Assembly (NCBI RefSeq): GCF_024626475.1
Contig: NZ_JANKHH010000001.1
Span: 124,001-188,000 of the forward strand
Origin: Parerythrobacter lacustris
Lineage (GTDB): Bacteria > Pseudomonadota > Alphaproteobacteria > Sphingomonadales > Sphingomonadaceae
Length of the DNA stretch: 64,000 bases
Direction of reading: 5' to 3'
Part shown: positions 35,529 through 48,445 of the stretch, piece after piece
How positions within the stretch are numbered: position 1 is the stretch's first letter
How the letters are laid out: the number at the start of each line of letters is the position of its first letter
Notes under the pieces: generated by a model
Told to the model about the DNA's origin: nothing
Seen by the model: only the letters and a program-made list of their open reading frames with translations
Databases searched by the model: none
Made by a program: the position numbers and the translations under genes

Positions 35529-36308
35529 ATGTCCGAAACCGTATTGTGTGAAGTCGCCGATGGCATTGCCACCGTAACCCTCAACCGCCCCGACGCGATG
35601 AACGCGCTGTCGAAGGCGCTACGGCACCGGTTGTTCGAAGTCATGACTGCGGTCGATGGCGACGCCGCCGTGCGCGCGGTCATCCTCACCGGCGCGGGCG
35701 AACGGGCGTTCACCGCCGGGCTCGACCTCAAGGAACTCGGATCGCAGCCGGGCGGGCTGGGTGCTGCCAATGCCGAAGGCGCGGACGAGAATCCGGTCAA
35801 GGCGATCGAACTGTGCCGCAAGCCGGTGATCGGGGCGATCAACGGGGTTGCCATTACCGGCGGGTTCGAGGTGGCGCTGGCCTGCGACGTGCTCATCGCC
35901 AGCACCAACGCGCGCTTCGCCGATACCCACGCGCGGGTTGGCATCTATCCCGGCTGGGGCCTCTCGCAAAAATTGAGCCGGATGATCGGCATCAGCCGCG
36001 CGAAGGAGCTGAGCTTCACCGGCAATTTCCTCGATGCCGAGACCGCGAAAGCGTGGGGCCTCGTCAACCATGTCGTCGCGCCGGACGAACTGCTGCCGCT
36101 CGCCCGCAAGCTCGCTGCCGACATGGCGACGATCGATCCGGCGTTCCTCGCCAACTACAAGCGGCTGATCGACGAGGGCTATGCCGCGACTTTCGCCGAC
36201 GGGCTGGCGAGGGAAACCCGGCTGTCGAGCGCGGCCAACGCGAAGGTCACTCCGGAAGATGTCGAGGCGCGCCGCGCCGCCGTGCAACAGCGCGGACGCA
36301 GCCAATAG
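35529..36308 (+). CDS. enoyl-CoA hydratase/isomerase (crotonase family)
   Basis: A 259-residue crotonase. Oxyanion-hole motifs are AFTAGLDLKELG and NGVAITGGFEVALACDVLIAS. A glutamate-poor ADTHARVGIYPGWGLSQKLSR segment follows the second. It hydrates or isomerises an acyl-CoA in fatty-acid or aromatic catabolism. At the second catalytic position it has a Gly-Ile-Tyr-Pro-Gly stretch, as in several crotonase subgroups, so the reaction is not certain. A strong GAGGGGAG ribosome site lies upstream. It is 10 bases before the acid phosphatase gene. Confidence 0.85.
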   Translation: MSETVLCEVADGIATVTLNRPDAMNALSKALRHRLFEVMTAVDGDAAVRAVILTGAGERAFTAGLDLKELGSQPGGLGAANAEGADENPVKAIELCRKPVIGAINGVAITGGFEVALACDVLIASTNARFADTHARVGIYPGWGLSQKLSRMIGISRAKELSFTGNFLDAETAKAWGLVNHVVAPDELLPLARKLAADMATIDPAFLANYKRLIDEGYAATFADGLARETRLSSAANAKVTPEDVEARRAAVQQRGRSQ

Positions 36309-36318
36309 GGAGATTCGC

Positions 36319-37122
36319 ATGCGCAAGGATTTGATCGGCACGGCGGCGCTCCTGCTCGCTTCGGTCGCGGGGTTCGCCGGATTTGCCGCAGCGCAGGATG
36401 CGCGGCCGAAATACGATCTCGGCCAGCCCTATATCGGCGGGCCGCTGCCTGCGGGCGAGGCGCTCGCCCCTCCGGTCCCGGCAGACGGATCGGCGCGCGC
36501 CTTGCGCGACGAGGCCGACAACGCCGCCTATCTCGCGCTCGCGGGCGGTGCCCGGTGGGAGCTGGCGGCGCGCGACGCCGATCTCGGGCCGGGCTGGTTC
36601 ACCAAGGCATTTTCCTGCGCGGCGGGCCGCGTTGTCAGCGACAGCGACACGCCGCGTCTCGCGCAGCTCCTGCGCCGCGCCGGGACCGATTTCGGTATGT
36701 CGACCGGCGCGGTGAAGGACCGCTACATGCGCGCGCGCCCGTTCGCGGTGAACGGGGCAGCCAGCTGCACGCCGCAGGAGGAAGATGCACTGCGCGGCAA
36801 CGGCTCCTACCCTTCGGGTCACGCCGCGATCGGCTATGGCACCGGGCTGGTGCTGGCCGCGGTCTTTCCGGAACGGGCGAGCGCGCTGGTCGCGCGGGGC
36901 CGCGCCTACGGCACCAGCCGCGCGGTGTGCAATGTCCACTGGACCAGCGATGTCGAGCAAGGGCAGGCGATCGCTGCGGCGACATTCGCCCGGCTGATGG
37001 CCGATCCTGCGTTCCGGGCCGATCTCGACGCCGCGAAACTGGAAGCGGAAAGCCTCGCCAGCGTCGGCACCGAGAATTTCGATTGCCCGGCCGAAGCCGC
37101 TGCGCTGGCGGAGGTGCGCTAG
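36319..37122 (+). CDS. class A nonspecific acid phosphatase (PAP2 superfamily)
   Basis: A 267-residue periplasmic phosphomonoesterase. A signal peptide (LLLASVAGFAGFAAAQ) is followed by the vanadium-haloperoxidase-type phosphatase signature: KDRYMRARP (K133, R140, P141), GSYPSGHA (PSGH at 165-168) and SRAVCNVHWTSD (R201, H207, D211). It probably releases phosphate from organic esters. It ends in a CTAG shared with the convergent porin gene. Confidence 0.93.
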   Translation: MRKDLIGTAALLLASVAGFAGFAAAQDARPKYDLGQPYIGGPLPAGEALAPPVPADGSARALRDEADNAAYLALAGGARWELAARDADLGPGWFTKAFSCAAGRVVSDSDTPRLAQLLRRAGTDFGMSTGAVKDRYMRARPFAVNGAASCTPQEEDALRGNGSYPSGHAAIGYGTGLVLAAVFPERASALVARGRAYGTSRAVCNVHWTSDVEQGQAIAAATFARLMADPAFRADLDAAKLEAESLASVGTENFDCPAEAAALAEVR

Positions 37123-38423
37123 AAGCTGGCGGTCAGCCGCAGGCTCATGGTTATGCCGACGTCGCGGAAGGCAATCGCGCTGTCGACCACCTGAACGTCG
37201 GCGGTCAGGCGCAGCTCCTTGCTCAGGCCGTAGGTGTAGAACGCCTCGACCCCTTCCTCGTCCTCCAGCGGGAGGCGGGTGCGCAGGACATCGACCAGCT
37301 CGTCGGTGATCGAATAGCGGAAATAAGCCACGCCGAACTTGTCCTGCAACCGGAAGCGCGGATTGCCCGCGATGCCGATGAAGCCGCTGCGGTCGAGGAA
37401 GGTCGGGTCGCCGTTCGAGAAATACACCTGCCCGAACACGCCGATGCCCTTGCCCGGCGCATCGGCATATTCGGTGAGGAACTGCGCGAAGGCCAGCGTC
37501 GCGCTGAATTCGCCCTGGCGGTTGCCGAAGCTTGAGCCGGGGGCGGGGACCAGCACGGCGGGGAGCGATTCGGCGGCGATCTCGCTGCGGGTCGAGCCCG
37601 CCAGCTTGATCGCGTAATAGCCGCGCTTGCCGCCGATCTTCACGGGAAAGGTGACCGAACCGAGGAAGGCTACGCCCTTGCCGAAGGGATCCTCCAGCCC
37701 GGACTGGCGCGAGGAGGACACCGGATCGAACACCCACAGGCGGAACAATGCGTCCTTGGTCGGCACGTTGAGCAGCGCGCCGGTGATCGAACCGGGCACG
37801 ATCGCGCTCGGCGGCAGCGCCATGGCAAGGTTCTGGAACCCCTCGTGCCCGCCGCCGCCCGACACCGGCAACTGGGTCGCGATATCAAGGATATTGACCT
37901 TGCCCACGGTCAGGCTGGTGCCGTTCTTCCAGGTCTTGGTGACGTTGACCGACAGGTCAAATACGTCGCCGTCACCGGGATAGAACAGCTGGGTGTTGGC
38001 CGGGATCAGCCCGATCGCGCCATTGGCGCTCTCGCCATATTTGAATTCGGGGTGGACATGCAGCTTGATGCTGTCGTCGAGGCCGAAGGCGCTGCCCTTG
38101 AGGTCGAGATAGGCATCGATCTTGCCGCCATAGCGCAAGGTTTCGGCGGCATCGCCCGACACCGGCAGGTCGAGGAATTGGGAGGCGATAAACTTGAGCG
38201 AGACCGGATCGGGCGGAGCAACCTTTGCCGGAGCTTGCGGCAGCGCGCCGATCCGTTCGCTGGTGCTCGGCTGGGGCGTCGGCAGTGTCTGTTGCGCCGT
38301 CTCGTCGAGCGGCGTCGCGTACTCGGCCCTATCTTCGGCTCTGGCCGGTGCCGCGACGAGCGCCAGGGCGCTCGCGAAGCAAGCGACTCGAGCTCTTGCG
38401 CGCTTGGTAAAGTGCGAACCCAT
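37119..38423 (-). CDS. OprB-like carbohydrate-selective porin
   Basis: A 434-residue protein with a signal peptide (ACFASALALVAAPARA) and a long beta-rich barrel. The pattern LRYGGKIDAYLDLKGS, WKNGTSLTVGKVNILD and GVGFFGQVY-like GIGVFGQVYFSNGD resembles OprB-type carbohydrate porins. It ends TMSLRLTASF with the terminal Phe that outer-membrane proteins need for BAM recognition. The start ATG at 38421-38423 sits before the signal; the longer open frame upstream is not supported. Substrate unknown. Confidence 0.82.
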   Translation of the reverse strand: MGSHFTKRARARVACFASALALVAAPARAEDRAEYATPLDETAQQTLPTPQPSTSERIGALPQAPAKVAPPDPVSLKFIASQFLDLPVSGDAAETLRYGGKIDAYLDLKGSAFGLDDSIKLHVHPEFKYGESANGAIGLIPANTQLFYPGDGDVFDLSVNVTKTWKNGTSLTVGKVNILDIATQLPVSGGGGHEGFQNLAMALPPSAIVPGSITGALLNVPTKDALFRLWVFDPVSSSRQSGLEDPFGKGVAFLGSVTFPVKIGGKRGYYAIKLAGSTRSEIAAESLPAVLVPAPGSSFGNRQGEFSATLAFAQFLTEYADAPGKGIGVFGQVYFSNGDPTFLDRSGFIGIAGNPRFRLQDKFGVAYFRYSITDELVDVLRTRLPLEDEEGVEAFYTYGLSKELRLTADVQVVDSAIAFRDVGITMSLRLTASF

Positions 38424-38533
38424 CCCGGACGACCCCTTCGTCGGCACTGATTGTGCTTCGACCTGCAGAAATGAACTGGACCCGCGCCGATCCGAGGCAT
38501 TGTAAGAAGGCGACAATCGGGGTCGAGCGCAAG

Positions 38534-39970
38534 CTATCGCGGCAAATCGGTCACACCCATCAGTGCCTCGTCGACCGCGCGGGCGCATTGCCGCCCTTCG
38601 CGGATCGCCCATACCACCAGGCTCTGCCCGCGCCGCATGTCGCCGCAGGCGAAGATCTGCGCTTCGCTGGTGGCGTAGTCGTCGGTGTTGGCCGCCACGT
38701 TGCCGCGCGCGTCGAGCGCGACCCCCGCCTTGTCGAGCAGCCCGCGCCGCTTCGGCCCGGTGAAGCCCATCGCGAGCAGGATGAGGTCGGCCTCGAGTAC
38801 GAACTCACTCCCCTCGACTTCCTGCATCCGGCCGTCCTGCCATTCGATGCGCACACATTCGAGCCCGGTCACTTCGCCGCCTTCGCCGATCACGCGCTTG
38901 GCCAACACCGACCAGTCGCGGTTCGCGCCTTCTTCGTGGCTGGAGGACGTGCGCAGCTTGAGCGGCCAGTCCGGCCAGGTCAGCGCCTTGTCTTCCTTCT
39001 CCGGCGGCTTGGGCATTATTTCGAGCTGGGTGACCGAGGCCGCGCCCTGCCGGTTGCTGGTGCCGACGCAGTCGCTACCGGTGTCGCCGCCGCCGATCAC
39101 GATCACATGCTTGCCGGTCGCGGTAAGGCTGCCACGCGGCGCGGCGCGCACCTCGTCGTCGCCCGCATTGCGCTTGTTTTGCTGGGTGAGGAACTCCATC
39201 GCCAGCCGCACGCCGGGCAATTCCGCCCCGGGGATTTCGAGCAACCGTGGCTCTTCCGCTCCGCCCGCCAGCACGATCGCGTCGAAATTCTCCTGCAGGG
39301 CCTTGAAGCTGACCTCGACGCCCACTTCGGCGCTGGTCTTGAAGGTCACCCCTTCGGCTTCCATCTGCACCGCGCGCCGGTTGATCAGGTGCTTTTCCAT
39401 CTTGAAGTCGGGGATGCCGTAACGCAGCAACCCGCCGATCCGGTCGCTCTTTTCGAACACCGTGACCGCGTGGCCCGCGCGCGCGAGCTGCTGCGCGGCG
39501 GCGAGGCCTGCCGGGCCCGAACCGATAACCGCGACCGACTTGCCGGTCTGCTTCGCGGGCACCTGCGGCTTGATCCAGCCTTCCTGCCACCCGCGGTCGA
39601 CGATCGCGCATTCGATGCTCTTGATCGTCACCGGCTGGTCGGAAATGTTGAGCGTGCAGCTCGCCTCGCACGGCGCGGGGCAGATGCGCCCGGTGAACTC
39701 GGGGAAGTTGTTGGTCGAATGGAGCACGTCGAGCGCGTTCTTCCAGTCGCCTTCATAGACCAGGTGGTTCCAGTCCGGGATGATGTTGTTCACCGGGCAG
39801 CCGTTGTGGCAGTATGGAATGCCGCAATTCATGCAGCGGCTGGCCTGCGCGCGCAGCGCATCCTCCGCCGGCGGGATGACGAATTCCTTGTAGTTCTTCA
39901 GCCGCTCCTGCGGATCGAGATAATCCCGGTCGCGCCGGTCGAGTTCGAGGAAGCCTGTTTCCTTGCCCAT
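38534..39970 (-). CDS. gltD: glutamate synthase small subunit
   Basis: A 478-residue FAD/NADPH and Fe-S protein that passes electrons from NADPH to the large subunit for glutamate synthesis. Visible features: Cys-rich N-terminal [21 protein letters not shown], a second cysteine pair near [13 protein letters not shown], the FAD motif [17 protein letters not shown] and the NADPH motif [11 protein letters not shown]. The gene follows gltB, with a repeat element in the 125 bases between. Confidence 0.96.
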   Translation of the reverse strand: MGKETGFLELDRRDRDYLDPQERLKNYKEFVIPPAEDALRAQASRCMNCGIPYCHNGCPVNNIIPDWNHLVYEGDWKNALDVLHSTNNFPEFTGRICPAPCEASCTLNISDQPVTIKSIECAIVDRGWQEGWIKPQVPAKQTGKSVAVIGSGPAGLAAAQQLARAGHAVTVFEKSDRIGGLLRYGIPDFKMEKHLINRRAVQMEAEGVTFKTSAEVGVEVSFKALQENFDAIVLAGGAEEPRLLEIPGAELPGVRLAMEFLTQQNKRNAGDDEVRAAPRGSLTATGKHVIVIGGGDTGSDCVGTSNRQGAASVTQLEIMPKPPEKEDKALTWPDWPLKLRTSSSHEEGANRDWSVLAKRVIGEGGEVTGLECVRIEWQDGRMQEVEGSEFVLEADLILLAMGFTGPKRRGLLDKAGVALDARGNVAANTDDYATSEAQIFACGDMRRGQSLVVWAIREGRQCARAVDEALMGVTDLPR

Positions 39971-39993
39971 TCAATCAAACCCTGAACAAAAGT

Positions 39994-40082
39994 CGTCATT
40001 GCGAGCGAAGCGAAGCAATCCAGAACGGGATCGCGCGCCGCTGTGGATTGCCGCGTCGCCTTGCGGCTCCTCGCAATGACGG
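39994..40082. repeat. palindromic intergenic repeat between gltB and gltD
   Basis: Left arm CGTCATTGCGAGCGAAGCGA with AGCAATCCAG (39994-40023), right arm with the approximate reverse complement (40041-40082, ending CTCGCAATGACGG). The arms match at their outer 11 bases and at GCAATCCA, with a few differences between. Such GTCATTGCGAG repeats are common between genes in many proteobacteria. It sits inside the gltB-gltD operon and could tune the ratio of the two products. Confidence 0.8.
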
Positions 40083-40095
40083 AAGAGGATGATAC

Positions 40096-44751
<4,656 letters not shown>

Positions 44752-44915
44752 CCAAAAACCCCATCGTGTCAGGTGCCGCAACGCCCTGCGAAGGTCGCTC
44801 AGGCAACGAAACGCGGCGAATCGTGCCGCCACGCGCAGCAAAACTGTCGTGAACGGCTGTCATGACGACAGGATGTGATTTTTGCAACTGCGAAGGGGCA
44901 AGATATCGTATGCAC

Positions 44916-44936
44916 GGCCCTAGCTGGGTTAGGGCC
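44916..44936. other. hairpin after the low-complexity membrane protein gene
   Basis: GGCCCTA and TAGGGCC pair perfectly around GCTGGGT, 31 bases beyond the stop at 44967 on the minus strand. No T-run follows, so it is at best a weak or Rho-assisted terminator between this gene and gltB, which starts at 44751. Confidence 0.4.
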
Positions 44937-44966
44937 GGCGGAGCGCCTGCGAAGGGCGAGGAGCAG

Positions 44967-46913
44967 CTATCCCGCGCCCGACATCCGCTGCAGCTTCTCC
45001 AGCGCTTCGCGCAGTGCGCGTTCGGTTTCACCCGCGTTAGCGGGCGAGGCGGGCCTCGCACCAGCGACGGAACCTTCCGAAGGTGCGTCGAACGGCCGCA
45101 TGGTCGTGGCAACCGCTGGCGGCCATGTCGGAGTGGAGAGTGCGTCGCGCGACGGGCCGTCGCTGGCCGGTTCCGCCCTGCGGTTCTCCTGACCGGGGAA
45201 CACCACCACCGGTTCCTGAACCGCTGCGGATTCTTCGTCCTCGATCCGCACGAAAGGCTGCGGCGAGCCGAAGCGGCCCTTCATGCTGAGCAGCGAGGGG
45301 TAGGAGCCGTGCTCGCTCTCGTACTCGTCCTCGGCGGGAACTTCATCGGCCGCCCGCAGCGGTTGCCCCGCTGGCGGCAAGCCGGTGCCCAGTCTCGGGA
45401 AAGAGAGGTCGAGAGTATCGCCCTCGTCCTCCGGCTCTTCGGTGTGCTCGGCAAAAGCACGCAGCGCCTGCGGCATTCGAGGAATCTCCTGACCGCTCTG
45501 CGGCAGCGCGGCGGAGACCGGCGTAGAAGCAGCCTGTGCCGCACTGGTTTGTTCAGGTGCCGGTTCGGCAGCACCCAGAGTGGCTGCAGCAGGTTGGCGC
45601 CGGAACACCATCGGTTGTTCGCTTGCGGGCACTGCAGGCATTGCCACCGGTTGAGGGGCCACGAAGGTTGGCGCAGACGTGTGCGGCTGCACAGCGACCT
45701 GAGCCGTCATGGATACCGGCATGGCGAAGGGTTCTGCCCTCTGAGAAGGCGAAACTGCCTGGGCGGCCTGCGGGATCGGAGCGGCGAAGGCGGCGGCAGC
45801 AAAGGGCTGTTCCGGTGCCTTCAGCGCATGGCGCGACTGCTGCGAGCTTTGCAGGGCGCGGGCAAAACGTTCGACCAGTTCGACCATTCCGAGCCCTTGC
45901 AGCCCGCTGTTATGGCCGATCGATGCGGCCGTTGCGGGCTCTGCGAAAGCCGGTGACGGCGCGCTGATCGCGGGTTCGGGCGCTGCCTGTTCGTGCGGCG
46001 CGAAGCCCGCCAGGGGATTGTAGGAAGGCACGCCGGCGGGCTGGTCGCTGCTATTCATGGCGGAAAGGTCCTCGTGGTGCGGGTCCGGCGATGCGCCGGT
46101 TGGTGCAGGCGACGCGGGGGCTGCTTCGAAAGGCCGATCGACCGCAGGCTGCTGGGGTTCCTCGGCAGCGAAGGTTTGCGCCGGTGCGCTATCTGGAATG
46201 GCTGACACTGCCGACTGTGCGGAATCGTTGCCTTCCGTCATGCGCAGGCGCAGCGTCGCGAAGATATCGTCCGTTTCCGCTTCGGCATGTTCTCCGTCGG
46301 ATTCGGTGAAATCGCCCAAGTCGAGCGCCGTCTTGCCGGCGAAAGGCTCGCGATCGTCCTGCGGATCGAAAGCGGCATGTCCGCCGGGAAGCGGGGCATG
46401 ATCAAGAAATTCGCTTCGTTCGCTCTCGTCGGTCACCGAGAGGGCGCGCCTTCGCCCCGCTAGTCGGGCAGGAGCCCGGTCGGGCTCATTTGCCGTGAAA
46501 GAGCCGACAGCGGCGTCGAAACTGTCGCTGCCGAGTTCCTCGCGGGCCGATATCGGTCGCTTGGGATTTGCTGCTTCCGCATGCTCATCGCGGACGGACT
46601 CGCGTCGACGCGGTTCCTTGGCCGTGCCGGACGCACCCACGACCTTACGAGCGAGGAACAGCCCGATGCCGGCACCGAACAGCGAGGCAACCAGCGCGAT
46701 CGAAATCCGGGCGGTCGGGCCGAGCGGCGGCGCGGCCGCCGGTATCAAGCTGGCGATTCCCGTGGCGGAGAACAGCATCTCGAACAGCACGACCGGTACA
46801 ACGAGGCAGCCGAGGCCGAGCAGCGCCGCAAACCATAGCGCCACCACGGCCGGAAAGGCGGGATGGGCGCTGATCGACGCCGGATTGGCGGCCTTGGCTT
46901 TGCTTGTGCTCAC
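44967..46913 (-). CDS. two-span membrane protein with long disordered tail
   Basis: A 648-residue protein. Two membrane segments near the N-terminus (about residues 20-48 and 68-88) are followed by about 540 residues rich in A, P, E, S and D with no visible fold. A short conserved-looking block reads IGHNSGLQGLGMVELVERFA, and a terminal helix has ERALREALEKLQRMSGAG. The start is GTG at 46911-46913, about 38 bases after the glycosyltransferase stop. It is in the same transcription unit, so a role in surface-polysaccharide assembly or envelope scaffolding is possible but unproven. Confidence 0.7.
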   Translation of the reverse strand: MSTSKAKAANPASISAHPAFPAVVALWFAALLGLGCLVVPVVLFEMLFSATGIASLIPAAAPPLGPTARISIALVASLFGAGIGLFLARKVVGASGTAKEPRRRESVRDEHAEAANPKRPISAREELGSDSFDAAVGSFTANEPDRAPARLAGRRRALSVTDESERSEFLDHAPLPGGHAAFDPQDDREPFAGKTALDLGDFTESDGEHAEAETDDIFATLRLRMTEGNDSAQSAVSAIPDSAPAQTFAAEEPQQPAVDRPFEAAPASPAPTGASPDPHHEDLSAMNSSDQPAGVPSYNPLAGFAPHEQAAPEPAISAPSPAFAEPATAASIGHNSGLQGLGMVELVERFARALQSSQQSRHALKAPEQPFAAAAFAAPIPQAAQAVSPSQRAEPFAMPVSMTAQVAVQPHTSAPTFVAPQPVAMPAVPASEQPMVFRRQPAAATLGAAEPAPEQTSAAQAASTPVSAALPQSGQEIPRMPQALRAFAEHTEEPEDEGDTLDLSFPRLGTGLPPAGQPLRAADEVPAEDEYESEHGSYPSLLSMKGRFGSPQPFVRIEDEESAAVQEPVVVFPGQENRRAEPASDGPSRDALSTPTWPPAVATTMRPFDAPSEGSVAGARPASPANAGETERALREALEKLQRMSGAG

Positions 46914-46951
46914 TGCGGGGCTTCCCCTGTTCCGCGGTTCCTGCCCGGTGC

Positions 46952-48184
46952 CTACGCGGCGGCGGACATTCCCCCATTCGGACCATGGGCTAGCAAATGA
47001 TGGTAAACGCTTTGATAACGATGAACGTTCTTCGCCCAGTCGTGCTTGTCGGCGACGTGGCGTCGGGCCCGGGCGCGCATGCCATCCCAGTCGCCGCGCC
47101 GTTCGATCAGCGATGAAAGCGCCGCTGCACAACCTGCCGGATCGTCCGCCGGGAAAAGCATGCCGGAGACTCCGTCCTCGATCAGCTCGCGGTGGCCTCC
47201 GACGTCCGACGCGGCGACGATGCGGCATTGCGCCATCGCCTCGAGCGGCTTCAAGGGGGTGACGAGATCGGTCAGGCGGCTGCGCTTGCGCGGATAGGCG
47301 AGCACGTCGATCAACGAGTAATATCGCTCGACTTCGTGATGCGGGACGCGGCCGGTGAAGATGATCGCATCGCGTGCGGGAGAAGCCTCGACCTGCGCCT
47401 TCAGCGCATCCTCGCGCGGACCGCCGCCGACCAGCAGAAGACGTGCGCCGGGCTGGCGCTCGCGCAGCAGCGGCATGGCCGCGACCAGATCGTCGAGCCC
47501 CTCGTAGTCGTAGAAGCTGCCGATGAAGCCGATTACCGGCTCGCTGTCGACAATGCCGAGTTCGGCGGCCAGCGCATCGTCGCGCGGCGGCGGATCGCCG
47601 AACAGCGCGAGATCCACCCCGTTGGGCGAAATGCCGATCTTGCCGCCGTCGAAGCCGCGAGCGACCAGGTCGTCGCGCAACCCGTTGCAGATGGTGAACA
47701 CCGCGTCCGCGCCGCCGACGACGTGGTTTTCCATCGCGCGGGTCAGGCGGTATTTGACCGACCCTTCGCGTCCGGTGCCGTTGCCGACTGCGGCATCTTC
47801 CCAGAAGGCGCGGATCTCGTAGACCAGCGGAATGCCGAGCCTTCGCGCAGCGGCCAGGCCCGCTTCGCCGCACAATGCAGGCGAATGCGCGTGGAGCACG
47901 TCGGGCCGCCACTCCGCCGCCAGCGCCTCGATCGCCTTCGCCAGCGCGGAAATCTCGCGCCATTCGCGCAAGCCCGCAGGGCCCGATGCCTCGCCATGCG
48001 TCCGATGGAAGGTCAGGCCATCGACCTCCTCGACGGATGGCCCGTCATGCGCATGGCGCAGCCCGGTAATCCCGCGCACCTCGATCCCGGCCGCCTGCTG
48101 GGCTTTCAGGATCGCGCGCGTGCGGAAGGTATAGCCGCTGTGCAGCGGCAGCGAATGGTCGAGGATATGGAGCACCCGGGTCAT
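46952..48184 (-). CDS. exosortase-A-associated glycosyltransferase (GT4)
   Basis: A 410-residue GT4 enzyme matching the family found beside exosortase/PEP-CTERM loci. The N-terminus RVLHILDHSLPLHSGYTFR is its signature. The GT4 donor site appears as LPAIARLL-like PKRSRLTDLVTPLKPLEAMA with the E for nucleotide-sugar binding. The start ATG at 48182-48184 matches the family N-terminus. It is divergent from the O-glycosylation-ligase-like gene. It probably adds a sugar to a lipid-linked exopolysaccharide precursor in the cytoplasm. Confidence 0.88.
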   Translation of the reverse strand: MTRVLHILDHSLPLHSGYTFRTRAILKAQQAAGIEVRGITGLRHAHDGPSVEEVDGLTFHRTHGEASGPAGLREWREISALAKAIEALAAEWRPDVLHAHSPALCGEAGLAAARRLGIPLVYEIRAFWEDAAVGNGTGREGSVKYRLTRAMENHVVGGADAVFTICNGLRDDLVARGFDGGKIGISPNGVDLALFGDPPPRDDALAAELGIVDSEPVIGFIGSFYDYEGLDDLVAAMPLLRERQPGARLLLVGGGPREDALKAQVEASPARDAIIFTGRVPHHEVERYYSLIDVLAYPRKRSRLTDLVTPLKPLEAMAQCRIVAASDVGGHRELIEDGVSGMLFPADDPAGCAAALSSLIERRGDWDGMRARARRHVADKHDWAKNVHRYQSVYHHLLAHGPNGGMSAAA

Positions 48185-48280
48185 GGCGCGCAGTCTTGCC
48201 ACAACAGGCTTAACGCCGCGTCAACCGCTGGCTGGTAACGACGGTGTACTGGTTTCGCCGCAAAGGCCCTGCACTCCGCC

Positions 48281-48445
48281 GTGATCGACTATTTCGCCCT
48301 CGCCCTGACGCATGCGCTGATCCTGCTCGCGCTGGTGCGGATCGTCGGCCGTGCCGATCTCGATCACGAAGACGAGCTCGACGACGGGCCCAAAGCGGTG
48401 CGCAAACGCGCCGACAAGACGGGCGAGGCGGGCATCGATGCTTGA
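48281..48445 (+). CDS. 54-residue single-span membrane protein overlapping the ligase
   Basis: A GTG-initiated frame: residues VIDYFALALTHALILLALVRIVG form one membrane segment, followed by an acidic then basic tail (RADLDHEDELDDG, then KAVRKRADKTGEAG). The TGA at 48443-48445 overlaps the ATG of the polysaccharide ligase by 8 bases, which suggests translational coupling. A weak AAAGG lies about 14 bases upstream. It occupies the otherwise empty stretch between the divergent glycosyltransferase and the ligase. Function unknown; an accessory role with the ligase is inferred from position. Confidence 0.6.
   Translation: MIDYFALALTHALILLALVRIVGRADLDHEDELDDGPKAVRKRADKTGEAGIDA

Noticed and set aside
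44967-47963. A 998-residue version of the low-complexity protein extending into the glycosyltransferase
   Set aside because: The extension lies inside the GT4 gene in another frame and is Arg/Gly-rich. A GTG with a ribosome-like GGGGAAG at 46913 gives a sensible N-terminus followed by membrane spans.
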